Positions 26,862 to 35,464 of a stretch of 64,000 nt of DNA are shown in pieces (position 1 is the stretch's first letter; every line of letters starts with the position of its first letter). Origin of the DNA: Acinetobacter gyllenbergii CIP 110306 = MTCC 11365. GTDB lineage: Bacteria > Pseudomonadota > Gammaproteobacteria > Pseudomonadales > Moraxellaceae. Position numbers and translations under genes: made by a program. The stretch lies in the NCBI RefSeq assembly GCF_000413855.1, contig NZ_ATGG01000019.1, forward strand, positions 1 to 64,000, written 5' to 3'. The notes below the pieces were generated by a model. That model was not told the origin of the DNA. It searched no databases and worked only from the letters and a program-made list of their open reading frames with translations.

Positions 26862-28788
26862 TTTACACGGTAGTCCAACGGGTTCTGAAGTGGTCGGTGT
26901 TAGCCCACCGTCCAACTTCCCAGATGAAGCAACACTTTCACGGCTTGCCTCTGAATTTTTTGCTGCCCTGCCAAATTCTGGCAGTGGTCATTCCTCTGGT
27001 TTGAATTTGGACTTACCCCATGTTGGTACGCCCCCACATCAACCACAGCCCGCTGAACCTTTAGCTGCGCTCAGTGGTCGTGCGCCCAATATTGCTTATG
27101 AAAAAAGTTTAAATCCTGAATATCCTGAGCATATTCCAAACTATCCTGACTATCCTGAACGTCGTGCGATCGCCTCGGCGCCGGTCGTGGGTGGTGCCAA
27201 TTTACCACGTCCACCGATTGAACCTAATTTTCCTCAAGCGGTTCATAGTGCACCAAACGTTCCTTTAGTTGAACCCTCTCGTCCTTCAACAAGTGATGCG
27301 TCACCCTTTTATTTTTTGAATGAATTTACAGCACCGAGTTCATCCAGTTCTGAATTTGATGCTGCCAATTTTGCCACGGCACAATCATTTCAATTGCCTC
27401 ATGGTGATGCATTAAAAAGTCTGTTGCAGCAAGATACTCAAGCTTCTACTCAAGCAAAAAATAATGCGTCTTCAGGCTTTTATTTCTTAGATCTGCCGCA
27501 ACACAATGCAGGTTATGGCAATTATCAAGCTTCTCAGCCACAGTTTGTTGCCAATGCTGCTCAGCCCTTGGATATTCAAGCGATCCGTCGTGATTTTCCA
27601 ATTCTGCAAGAACGCGTTAATGGACGGTCCTTAGTTTGGTTTGACAATGCAGCGACCACGCAGAAGCCACAAAGTGTGATTGATCGTATTGCCTATTTTT
27701 ATCAGCACGAAAATTCCAATATTCATCGTGCTGCACATGAGCTGGCAGCACGTGCAACCGATGCCTATGAACATGCGCGTAATGTGGTGGCCCGTTTTAT
27801 TGGGGCAAAATCATCCAAAGAGATCATTTTTGTTCGTGGCACCACCGAAGGCATTAATCTGATTGCCAAGACCTGGGGCGAACAGAATATTGCTGAAGGT
27901 GATGAGATTATTGTTTCGCATCTTGAACATCACGCCAACATCGTTCCGTGGTTCCAACTCACCAAAAAAGTCAGCGCCAAACTGCGTGTTATTCCTGTGG
28001 ATGATACTGGTCAAATCATTTTGGAAGAACTACCAAAACTGATCAATGAACGGACCAAACTGATCTCGATTACCCAAGTATCCAACGCCTTAGGTACGGT
28101 AACACCTGTCGCGGAGGTGATCAAAATCGCGCATGCCAAAGGTGTGCGGGTTCTGGTCGATGGTGCTCAATCTGTTTCGCATATGCCAACTGATGTCCAA
28201 GCGATTGATGCCGACTTCTTTGTATTCTCAGGACATAAAGTGTTTGGGCCAACAGGTATTGGTGCAGTTTATGCCAAGCCTGAAATCCTAGAGACCATGC
28301 CCGTCTGGGAAGGCGGCGGCAATATGATTCAGGATGTGAGCTTTGAACAAGTGGTTTACCAACCTGCCCCCAATAAGTTTGAAGCAGGCACAGGCAATAT
28401 TGCCGATGCAGTAGGTTTAGGCGCTGCATTGGAATATGTTGAACGCCTTGGCATTCATAATATTGCGCGTTATGAACATGACTTGCTGGAATATGGCCAG
28501 CATGCGTTAAGCAGTGTCACGGGGTTAAGACCAATTGGTACGGCGAGAAATAAAGCCAGTGTAATGTCCTTTACTCTTGAAGGTTATTCGACAGAGCAAG
28601 TGGGTAAGGCACTGAATCAACATGGGATTGCAGTGCGTTCTGGGCATCATTGTGCTCAACCGATCTTGCGTCGTTTTGGTGTAGAAAAGACCGTGCGTCC
28701 ATCTTTGGCCTTTTATAACACCACAGAAGAAATTGATTTGTTGGTGTCGGTCTTGCACCAACTGACCAGAAACAAACGCAGTGCCTAA
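26836..28788 (+). CDS. Encapsulated cysteine desulfurase with N-terminal targeting domain
   Basis: A 650-residue PLP enzyme that removes sulfur from cysteine. Residues 1 to about 240 are a low-complexity, Pro/Ser/Asn-rich region that should be disordered and target the enzyme into the encapsulin; short motifs stand out: LSRLASEFFAAL (34-45), NPEYPEHIPNYPDYPERR and two FYFL repeats (158-161, 215-218). Residues from about 245 are a SufS-type desulfurase: PLP Lys468 in FSGHKVFGPTGIG and catalytic Cys606 in RSGHHCAQP. The ordinary enzyme has about 405 residues, so the leader is an addition. Start at 26836, inside the encapsulin gene, with GGAGG upstream; a two-way terminator follows. Confidence 0.95.
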   Translation: MTTQLTTSNLHGSPTGSEVVGVSPPSNFPDEATLSRLASEFFAALPNSGSGHSSGLNLDLPHVGTPPHQPQPAEPLAALSGRAPNIAYEKSLNPEYPEHIPNYPDYPERRAIASAPVVGGANLPRPPIEPNFPQAVHSAPNVPLVEPSRPSTSDASPFYFLNEFTAPSSSSSEFDAANFATAQSFQLPHGDALKSLLQQDTQASTQAKNNASSGFYFLDLPQHNAGYGNYQASQPQFVANAAQPLDIQAIRRDFPILQERVNGRSLVWFDNAATTQKPQSVIDRIAYFYQHENSNIHRAAHELAARATDAYEHARNVVARFIGAKSSKEIIFVRGTTEGINLIAKTWGEQNIAEGDEIIVSHLEHHANIVPWFQLTKKVSAKLRVIPVDDTGQIILEELPKLINERTKLISITQVSNALGTVTPVAEVIKIAHAKGVRVLVDGAQSVSHMPTDVQAIDADFFVFSGHKVFGPTGIGAVYAKPEILETMPVWEGGGNMIQDVSFEQVVYQPAPNKFEAGTGNIADAVGLGAALEYVERLGIHNIARYEHDLLEYGQHALSSVTGLRPIGTARNKASVMSFTLEGYSTEQVGKALNQHGIAVRSGHHCAQPILRRFGVEKTVRPSLAFYNTTEEIDLLVSVLHQLTRNKRSA

Positions 28789-28801
28789 AACTCCTCTCCA
28801 A

Positions 28802-28832
28802 TAAAAAAGACTGCCTCAGTGCAGTCTTTTTT
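28802..28832. terminator. Two-way terminator between the desulfurase and LysE genes
   Basis: Perfect stem AAAAAAGACTGC / GCAGTCTTTTTT with loop around CTCAGT; it serves both converging genes. Confidence 0.9.
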
Positions 28833-28836
28833 ATGT

Positions 28837-29478
28837 TCAAGTAAAGGCAACGCTCCAGATCAATCGTATTGCAACTGCACTCAAGATAATCCCCATCGCC
28901 CGTTCAAAATACACCCCGAACTCCAAAAAGCGTTTCCGCACAATCGGTTGTGCAAACATGATGCTGACCAAAATAAACCATAATGCATTGACTAGACACA
29001 TCCAGACACCATAACCAATTTGAACCTTTAACGGTGTGGTCGGGCTAACAATGGTGGTAAAAATCGCCAGAAAGAAAACTGTTGCTTTCGGATTCAAAGC
29101 ATTGGTTAGAAAACCCATATTAAAGGCTTGAATTAAGCTCGGTTTACCCATCACCTCGCCAGCCAAAATATCCAGATTGGCATTCGGTTGACTACGTAAA
29201 CATTGCCAGCCCAAATAAATCAAATAAGCCGCCCCTGCTACGCGTAATACCGACATTAACCAAACGCTTTGCTGGATCAATACGCCCACCCCGACCAAGG
29301 TGTAAAACACATGCACCGAAATGCCGACACCAATACCAATTGCAGTGATACAGCCAATTAGATAGCCATATCGAACACTCTGTCGTACTGTAATAATAAA
29401 ATCAGGACCCGGTAAAACAACGGCCATAAAATGGATCAATGCCAAGGCCAGAAACTCATGTCCATACAACTGCCACAT
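28837..29478 (-). CDS. LysE-family amino-acid exporter
   Basis: A 213-residue inner-membrane protein with about six helices and the N-terminal LysE/RhtB motif VVLPGPDFIITVRQSVRYG. Later blocks (AAYLIYLGWQCLRS, GFLTNALNPKATVFFLAIF) are also typical. It should export amino acids or related small metabolites. I choose the ATG at 29478, which has GGAG nine bases ahead and gives the usual family length; ATGs at 29493, 29496 and 29544 are upstream. It is divergent from a LysR regulator, the common arrangement for such exporters. Confidence 0.88.
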   Translation of the reverse strand: MWQLYGHEFLALALIHFMAVVLPGPDFIITVRQSVRYGYLIGCITAIGIGVGISVHVFYTLVGVGVLIQQSVWLMSVLRVAGAAYLIYLGWQCLRSQPNANLDILAGEVMGKPSLIQAFNMGFLTNALNPKATVFFLAIFTTIVSPTTPLKVQIGYGVWMCLVNALWFILVSIMFAQPIVRKRFLEFGVYFERAMGIILSAVAIRLIWSVAFT

Positions 29479-29569
29479 TTGATTTATCTCCATCATGACT
29501 ACAGGAAAAGATTGTATTGCGCTTTTTAAATCGCGATAATCCAATCAAATTCCAAATAACTTTTGCTTC

Positions 29570-30526
29570 ATGAGCACAAATCAAAGTCTGGTTCTGTTAA
29601 ATGAAATGGCAACCTTTGTCAAAGTTGTCGAAACGGAAAGCTTTTCTGAAACGGCACGTCAGCTCGGTTCAACCCCTTCTGCCGTAAGCCGTGCGATTGC
29701 CCGTTTAGAACGGGCTTTGGGCACACGCTTATTACATCGCACCACCCGTAAACTGCGCTTAAGTGAAAGTGGTCAACAGGTGTACGAACGCTGTGTCGAC
29801 ATGGTCAATGCTGCGCAAGCGGTGATGGAAAGTTCAGGACAGTTTCATATTGAGCCACAGGGCATTATTCGGATCAGCGTGCCCAAAGCCGTTGGGCATT
29901 TTATGCTGCATCCCCATCTGCCCGAATTCTTGGCCCTATATCCAAAAATTGATATCCAACTGCTGTTGGAAGACCGCTATATTGACTTGATTGATGATGG
30001 TGTCGATCTGGCGATTCGCATTACCGAGCAACCTCCAGGTGGATTGATGGGGCGAAAACTGATTGATATTGATCATTTGATCTGTGCCACACCTGAATAT
30101 TTGCAGAAAAATGGCACACCGCAACATCCACACGACTTAAAGCAGCATCAGTGTATCTATTTGGGTGAACAACCGAATGATTCGAAGTGGAAATTCCAGC
30201 AAGAACAGAAATCAATTACGGTGCTTGTCCGTGGTCGTTATGCTGCCAATCATACTGGGGTGCGCCTCAGTGCCGCTTTACAACATTTAGGCATTGCCAG
30301 TTTGCCGTACTTCGTAGCACGCCATGCTTTGGAGCAAGGCACACTTGTTCAGGTCTTACCTGATTGGCATTTTAAAACCCACTACAGCGGTGGCGCATGG
30401 TTGCTCTATCCACCTACCCGTCATGTGCCACCGAAATTGAGTGTATTCATTCAATATTTAGCAGAAAAATTAGCCGCAGAACCGATTTTAGTTCAACAGA
30501 GCTCACCAATAAAAAATAATGATTAA
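29570..30526 (+). CDS. LysR-family transcriptional regulator
   Basis: A 318-residue regulator with an N-terminal winged helix-turn-helix (FVKVVETESFSETARQLGSTPSAVSRAIARLE) and a substrate-binding domain of the periplasmic-binding type. The DNA-binding segment resembles the CrgA-like group. It is divergent from the LysE exporter across 91 bases, which makes that gene the likely target; the inducer is not evident. Confidence 0.92.
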   Translation: MSTNQSLVLLNEMATFVKVVETESFSETARQLGSTPSAVSRAIARLERALGTRLLHRTTRKLRLSESGQQVYERCVDMVNAAQAVMESSGQFHIEPQGIIRISVPKAVGHFMLHPHLPEFLALYPKIDIQLLLEDRYIDLIDDGVDLAIRITEQPPGGLMGRKLIDIDHLICATPEYLQKNGTPQHPHDLKQHQCIYLGEQPNDSKWKFQQEQKSITVLVRGRYAANHTGVRLSAALQHLGIASLPYFVARHALEQGTLVQVLPDWHFKTHYSGGAWLLYPPTRHVPPKLSVFIQYLAEKLAAEPILVQQSSPIKNND

Positions 30527-30643
30527 CTCATCTAAATTCAATAATTTCATCATTTTGAATTATTAACTCACTAAAATTTATAAACTCAATACTCAATTTT
30601 ATTTATCATCTAGAAATAAAAAGAAAACTCTTTGGAATACATC

Positions 30644-31987
30644 ATGCAATCAGCTGATCCTACAAATCCAACGCCAACAATTCCGTTCAGGCAAGCCTTT
30701 TTGTTCTGGCTGAAATTGGGATTTATCAGCTTTGGCGGACCTGCTGGTCAAATTGCAGTGATGCATCAAGAACTGGTAGAAAATAAACGTTGGATTTCTG
30801 AAAAAAGATTCTTACATGCGTTGAATTACTGCATGCTACTCCCCGGTCCTGAGGCACAACAGCTCGCCACCTATATTGGTTGGCTCATGCACCGAACGAT
30901 GGGCGGTCTTGTTGCAGGGATTTTATTTGTTCTGCCCTCCCTATTTATCCTGATCGCGCTATCATGGATTTACGTGCAGTTTGGTGATGTACCGATTATT
31001 GCAGGCTTGTTTTATGGGATTAAACCTGCGGTCACGGCGATTGTCTTTCATGCCACTTATCGTATTGGTAGTCGTTCCTTGAAAAATCCATTTCTATGGG
31101 GAATTGCTGCTACTGCATTTATTGCCATCTTCGTATTTAACGTCCCTTTTCCTTTCATTGTTTTAGCAGCTGCTATTTTAGGCTATGTACTGAGTAAGAA
31201 AAAACCAGATTTATTTACGGTTCAGAATTCCCATCAAAACAGTCATAAAAGTTATGGGACCGCCCTAATTGATGATGATACGCCAACACCTGCCCATGCA
31301 ATTTTCCATTGGTCAACTCTTATTAAAATCGTGGTCATTGCAGCCTTGCTCTGGTTGATTCCAATCACACTGTTAACCCTAAGCCTCGGTTGGCAAAATG
31401 GCTATACCCAAATGGCATGGTTCTTTAGCAAAGCCGCCTTACTCACCTTTGGCGGTGCTTATGCAGTTTTGCCCTATGTGTATCAAGGTGCGGTCAATCA
31501 TTATGCGTGGCTGAGTCCAACCCAAATGATTGATGGGTTAGCACTTGGTGAAAGTACTCCTGGCCCGTTAATCATGGTGGTGGCTTTCGTGGGTTTTCTG
31601 GGGGCTTATAACCATGCGTTATTGGGGGCTGATCAGCTCTTTTTAGCAGGTGCAATGGGTGCCGTGATTGTCACTTGGTTTACCTTTTTATTTTCCTTTG
31701 TATTTATTTTAGCCGGCGCACCAATTATTGAATCTACGCACAATGAACTAAAATTTACGGCGCCACTCACTGCCATTACAGCCGCCGTCGTCGGGGTGAT
31801 TTTAAATCTGGCGTTGTTCTTTAGTTATCATGTGCTCTGGCCAAAGGGCTTTGATCATGCTTTTAATTATGAAGCGGCTTTTATTACCATTGCCGCACTG
31901 ATTGCTTTATTCAAATTTCAGCTCAACGTATTGTATGTGATTTTTGCATCGGCCTTTTGCGGCCTCATCTTATATATCGGTGCTTAA
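30644..31987 (+). CDS. chrA: Chromate transporter, long-chain CHR family
   Basis: A 447-residue inner-membrane protein with two homologous CHR halves. Each begins with the family motif: FLFWLKLGFISFGGPAGQIAVMHQE at the N-terminus and FFSKAALLTFGGAYAVLPYV after the middle; LPGPEAQQLATYIGW and ESTPGPLIMVVAFVG are the matching repeat-specific blocks. ChrA exports chromate in proton-driven fashion, although many CHR proteins have untested substrates. The ATG at 30644 is chosen over a TTG at 30632. No chrB is nearby. Confidence 0.9.
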   Translation: MQSADPTNPTPTIPFRQAFLFWLKLGFISFGGPAGQIAVMHQELVENKRWISEKRFLHALNYCMLLPGPEAQQLATYIGWLMHRTMGGLVAGILFVLPSLFILIALSWIYVQFGDVPIIAGLFYGIKPAVTAIVFHATYRIGSRSLKNPFLWGIAATAFIAIFVFNVPFPFIVLAAAILGYVLSKKKPDLFTVQNSHQNSHKSYGTALIDDDTPTPAHAIFHWSTLIKIVVIAALLWLIPITLLTLSLGWQNGYTQMAWFFSKAALLTFGGAYAVLPYVYQGAVNHYAWLSPTQMIDGLALGESTPGPLIMVVAFVGFLGAYNHALLGADQLFLAGAMGAVIVTWFTFLFSFVFILAGAPIIESTHNELKFTAPLTAITAAVVGVILNLALFFSYHVLWPKGFDHAFNYEAAFITIAALIALFKFQLNVLYVIFASAFCGLILYIGA

Positions 31988-32033
31988 TTCAATTCATCGA
32001 GTAGAACATCTCTCTACTCGATGTCCCTCAGTA

Positions 32034-32963
32034 TTAAATATGATGAATTTCCACAGACGCATGAACAATTTCGTCATGAACCGCCAATTCCGCTTTAACC
32101 TGATCAGGATTGAGATCAGTCATGGTGGTTTCCAATCCTAAAATACAAGAGAACTTGCCTTTCCCGACCTTCCATACATGCAGATCAGTAATTTCAACCT
32201 GTGAAAACTGGGCAATCACCTCACGTATTTCTTCAACCACAGGATGCCCCATTTCGGCATCCAATAAAGTTTTTGCTGTTTCCTGCATCAATCCCCAAGA
32301 CCATTTTGTAACCAATAATGCGCCGACAATCCCAAGCAAAGCATCCAGAAAATTCCAGCCAAAATACTTGGCCGCAAATAAGGCAATAATCGCCAAAACG
32401 GACGTTACCGCATCAGCAACCACGTGTAAGAATGCGGCTTTTTGGTTTAAATCATGATGATGATCATGGCCATGATGATGTGTTTCATCATGAGAGTGAT
32501 GATGCTCATGTTCCCCATCATGTAACAACCATGCACAAATCAGATTGACGATCAGACCCACAATCGCAATGGGAATCGCTTCATTAAAATGAATGGTGAC
32601 AGGGTTAAATAAACGCTCAAGAGATTGAATCCCCATCAACAGCGCCACCACCATCAGTAAAATAGCACTGCTGTATCCCGTCAAGATTTCAATTTTCCAT
32701 GTACCGAAACTAAAACGTTGATCCTGCGCATAATGTCGTGCCATACGATAGGCAAAATAAGCCAGTCCCAAAGCCAGCATATGCGAACTCATGTGCCAGC
32801 CATCAGCAAGCAAAGCCATCGAATTAAAAAACCAACCGCCTAGAATTTCCAAGATCATCATTACAGCGGTCAAAATGGTGGCAATTAAAATTCTTTTTTG
32901 GGCCAAGGGATTTCCTTGATCAAACTGATGAGAATGACGTCGTTCTAGGTTACTATGCTGCAT
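32034..32963 (-). CDS. dmeF: Cation diffusion facilitator, DmeF-like (Co/Ni efflux)
   Basis: A 309-residue inner-membrane metal exporter with six helices and a His-rich cytoplasmic loop at about 157-180. The second helix reads ADGWHMSSHML, giving HxxxH where zinc exporters have HxxxD or DxxxD, and helix five has the usual HVVAD. HxxxH is the pattern I associate with the DmeF group, which handles cobalt and nickel. Divergent dmeR and the operator in between complete the known DmeRF arrangement. Metal choice is inferred, efflux role strong. Confidence 0.85.
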   Translation of the reverse strand: MQHSNLERRHSHQFDQGNPLAQKRILIATILTAVMMILEILGGWFFNSMALLADGWHMSSHMLALGLAYFAYRMARHYAQDQRFSFGTWKIEILTGYSSAILLMVVALLMGIQSLERLFNPVTIHFNEAIPIAIVGLIVNLICAWLLHDGEHEHHHSHDETHHHGHDHHHDLNQKAAFLHVVADAVTSVLAIIALFAAKYFGWNFLDALLGIVGALLVTKWSWGLMQETAKTLLDAEMGHPVVEEIREVIAQFSQVEITDLHVWKVGKGKFSCILGLETTMTDLNPDQVKAELAVHDEIVHASVEIHHI

Positions 32964-32978
32964 TTATTTTAGTCTTTC

Positions 32979-33000
32979 AATATACCCCCCCCAGTATATA
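32979..33000. promoter_or_regulatory. RcnR/DmeR-type operator
   Basis: On the minus strand the site is TACT-G8-TATA, an interrupted TA palindrome around a G tract. It closely follows the RcnR operator pattern TACT-G6-N-AGTA, and lies between the dmeF and dmeR starts, so it can control both. Confidence 0.75.
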
Positions 33001-33018
33001 TTTTTTTAGGAAAAAAGT

Positions 33019-33285
33019 ATGTCTCACCTCCATCAAGATAAGAAAATTTTAAATCGTCTTAAACGGATTCAAGGGCAGTTCGCAGCAGTCGAGAAATCAA
33101 TCACAAATCCTGAGAGTTCTTGCATAGAAGTTCTACAGCAGGTTGCGGCAGTCAAAGGTGCGGTAAATGGTTTAATGAATCAATTGATCGAACAACACCT
33201 AAAAGAACATGTTTTAAAAGGTGCTGATCATGTGGACGAAGAAGAAGTAGAAAAGTTTTTCACCTTATTACAACGCTATCTATAA
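33019..33285 (+). CDS. dmeR: Metal-sensing repressor, RcnR/CsoR family
   Basis: An 88-residue all-helical repressor. The metal ligands of RcnR are all present at the same numbers: His3, Cys35, His60 and His64. This predicts sensing of nickel or cobalt rather than copper (CsoR) or formaldehyde (FrmR). It should release the G-tract operator at 32979-33000 when metal binds, de-repressing dmeF. AGGA lies ahead of the ATG. Its stop codon overlaps the end of modC on the other strand. Confidence 0.9.
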   Translation: MSHLHQDKKILNRLKRIQGQFAAVEKSITNPESSCIEVLQQVAAVKGAVNGLMNQLIEQHLKEHVLKGADHVDEEEVEKFFTLLQRYL

Positions 33286-33897
33286 ATACCAAATTTCGTC
33301 CGTGAGTTGTTTAATCTCGGAATGATCATGACTCACATACAACATTGGAATCTTGGTTTCCTGTTTAACGCGTTGAAAAAAAGGAATGATCTCAGCTTTA
33401 TGCGCCATATCCAATGCAGACAGTGGCTCATCGAGAAGTAACAATTGTGGCGAGTACAACAAAGCTCGTCCTAAGGCGACCCGTTGTTTTTCTCCCCCAG
33501 AGAGCTTAATCGGCATACGTTCCAGTAAATGTCCCAATTTAAGCAATTCAACAATATAGTCCACTTCAAACTGACGTTGTTGTGGAGCAATATGCTTAAA
33601 ACCAAACATTAAATTCTGTTTGACGTTTTTATGGGGGAACAGTTGAGCGTCCTGAAACACCAAACCGACACGACGCTGTTGCGTACTAAGATAAATCTTC
33701 TGACCTTGATCAAACCAGGTCTGGTTCTGGATTTTAATCCATCCCGATTGTGGTCGAATTAAGCCCGCAATACTATGTAAAATCGTAGTTTTTCCTGAAC
33801 CCGAAGCCCCAAATAAACCAATCACCGACTGATCAGATTGAAAGCGTTGATCCAGATAAAATTGCCCTTGTTGTAACTGTATATGACAATCAATCAT
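33280..33897 (-). CDS. modC: Molybdate ABC transporter ATP-binding protein, short form
   Basis: A 205-residue ABC ATPase with Walker A GASGSGKTT, signature KLSGGEKQRVALGRAL and Walker B LLLLDEPLSALD. It energises molybdate uptake through ModB. Typical ModC has about 350 residues with a C-terminal TOBE (Mop) domain; here the protein ends soon after the switch His (YVSHDHSE), and the next gene starts at once, so TOBE is absent, not frameshifted within the window. Overlaps modB by four bases and dmeR by six. Confidence 0.88.
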   Translation of the reverse strand: MIDCHIQLQQGQFYLDQRFQSDQSVIGLFGASGSGKTTILHSIAGLIRPQSGWIKIQNQTWFDQGQKIYLSTQQRRVGLVFQDAQLFPHKNVKQNLMFGFKHIAPQQRQFEVDYIVELLKLGHLLERMPIKLSGGEKQRVALGRALLYSPQLLLLDEPLSALDMAHKAEIIPFFQRVKQETKIPMLYVSHDHSEIKQLTDEIWYL

Positions 33898-34589
33898 GTT
33901 GAATATCCACGCTTATTTTTCTGATAACGGTTGAACCACTGTGCAAACCACAAGGCAAAGAACGCCACCGATAAAGACAGGATAATCAATCGCCATACCG
34001 CGGCTTCGGTATCGGGTTGCTGCATCAAACTATACATTGCCAACGGTAAAGTGCGGGTTTCGCCAGCAATATTGCCCACAAAGGTAATCGTTGCTCCAAA
34101 CTCACCTAAACTTCGGCAAAAACATAAAATAGCACCGACCAAAATACCGCTACTGGCAAGCGGTAATGTCACCTGCATAAACGCCCCAAAGGAAGATGCA
34201 CCCAAGGTTTTCGCTGCTAGCTCCAAGCGTTGATCGACCAGTTCAATCGCCAGCCGAATCGATTGTACCAATAAAGGAAAGCCCATCACCGCAGACGCCA
34301 ATACCGCACCTTTCCAGTTAAAAGCAAACTCTAAACCGAGCGGTGCAAGATATTGCCCCAATAGCCCCCGATTACCAAACAACTGCAGCAGTAAGTAACC
34401 AGGCACCACAGGTGGTAAAACCAAAGGTAAAAATACCAAAGTCTCAAACAGTGATTTTCCCCAAAACTCTTTGCGGGCCAATACCCAAGCCACCAAAGTT
34501 GCAGGAATTAGGCTAAACACCAGACACGCTGCTGCCACTTTGCAGGACAGCTTGAGAACTTCAATTTCTTCAGGGCTTAAGATCATCAT
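33894..34589 (-). CDS. modB: Molybdate ABC transporter permease
   Basis: A 231-residue inner-membrane permease with about five to six helices. The EAA loop KTLGASSFGAFMQVTLPLASSGI couples to ModC, and LPLVLPPVVPGYLLL and RSLGEFGATITFVGNI are molybdate-permease blocks. Second gene of modABC, four bases after modA, overlapping modC by four. Confidence 0.93.
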   Translation of the reverse strand: MMILSPEEIEVLKLSCKVAAACLVFSLIPATLVAWVLARKEFWGKSLFETLVFLPLVLPPVVPGYLLLQLFGNRGLLGQYLAPLGLEFAFNWKGAVLASAVMGFPLLVQSIRLAIELVDQRLELAAKTLGASSFGAFMQVTLPLASSGILVGAILCFCRSLGEFGATITFVGNIAGETRTLPLAMYSLMQQPDTEAAVWRLIILSLSVAFFALWFAQWFNRYQKNKRGYST

Positions 34590-34593
34590 TTAG

Positions 34594-35364
34594 TTACTGC
34601 AACACGCTAAACCCATATTTTTTAAATATCGTTTTTGCCTGTCCGCTTTGTAAAAAATTATAGAATTTAACCGATTCCGCATTCTTCTTGGTTAAACCTA
34701 CAGGATAAATAATTGGTGGATGCGTATTTTCTGGGAAGATACCCGCCACAACTACATCTTTGCTAATGGCAGCATCCGTCGCATAGACAATACCGACCTG
34801 ACATTCGCCACGCGCTACAAAGTTTAAGGCGGCACGAACATCTTCTGTTTCAACCAATCGTGGTTGAACTTTGTCCCACCACCCTAGTGAGGTCAACGCC
34901 TGTTTAGCATATTTCCCGACTGGCACACTTTTGGTATCCCCTGTACATAGCTTGCCTTGGATGACTTTACTTGGATCAAAACTTTTATCCATTTTTAATT
35001 TAAGTGGGCGATCTTTGGGGGTAATCACAACCAAGCGGTTGCCCAATAAATTAATCCGATCTTCTGCTGCAACCAGCTGTTTATTCTGTAAATAGTCCAT
35101 CCATTGTACATCAGCCGAGATAAACACATCAGCGGGTGCACCTGCCTCAATTTGCTTGGCTAAGGTTGAAGACCCTGCATAGGAAGTTTTAACCTCTGTT
35201 TTATTTTTCTGCTCATAGATTGTATCGAGTTCATTCACTGCATTGGTTAAGCTTGCAGCGGCGTAAACAGTAATCGCATCTGCGGCTACTGCATGGGTCT
35301 GAATCAATAAACTCGCCCCGAAAGCGGCAGCACAGAGATAAGTTCTTTTCATCATTGTTGGCAT
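34594..35364 (-). CDS. modA: Molybdate-binding periplasmic protein
   Basis: A 256-residue binding protein with a signal peptide (residues 1-28, ending in AVA-ADA). The mature part begins ITVYAAASLTNAVNEL, the oxyanion-binding motif, and includes ADVFISADVQWMDYL. It captures molybdate or tungstate for ModBC. GAGG lies eight bases ahead of the ATG at 35364, which decides the start. A palindrome 20-40 bases upstream may be the regulator site. Confidence 0.93.
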   Translation of the reverse strand: MPTMMKRTYLCAAAFGASLLIQTHAVAADAITVYAAASLTNAVNELDTIYEQKNKTEVKTSYAGSSTLAKQIEAGAPADVFISADVQWMDYLQNKQLVAAEDRINLLGNRLVVITPKDRPLKLKMDKSFDPSKVIQGKLCTGDTKSVPVGKYAKQALTSLGWWDKVQPRLVETEDVRAALNFVARGECQVGIVYATDAAISKDVVVAGIFPENTHPPIIYPVGLTKKNAESVKFYNFLQSGQAKTIFKKYGFSVLQ

Positions 35365-35382
35365 TGTTTTGTCCTCAAATTT

Positions 35383-35406
35383 CGATATGTTTTTAAAAAT
35401 ATATCG
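35383..35406. promoter_or_regulatory. Palindrome upstream of modA (ModE-like)
   Basis: CGATAT-N12-ATATCG. The halves resemble the CGxTATAT/ATATxxCG arms of the ModE operator. It lies 19-42 bases before the modA start, where repression would work. ModE itself is not in the window, so this is inference. Confidence 0.4.
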
Positions 35407-35464
35407 CTTAATAAAGATACACTAAAAATAACAATTCGCTAGTCTTGTTATCTTTAGAGCAAAC

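Noticed and set aside
33280..33897. modC as a frameshifted pseudogene
   Set aside because: All ATPase motifs are intact and no TOBE-like reading frame follows; the next DNA codes for dmeR on the other strand.
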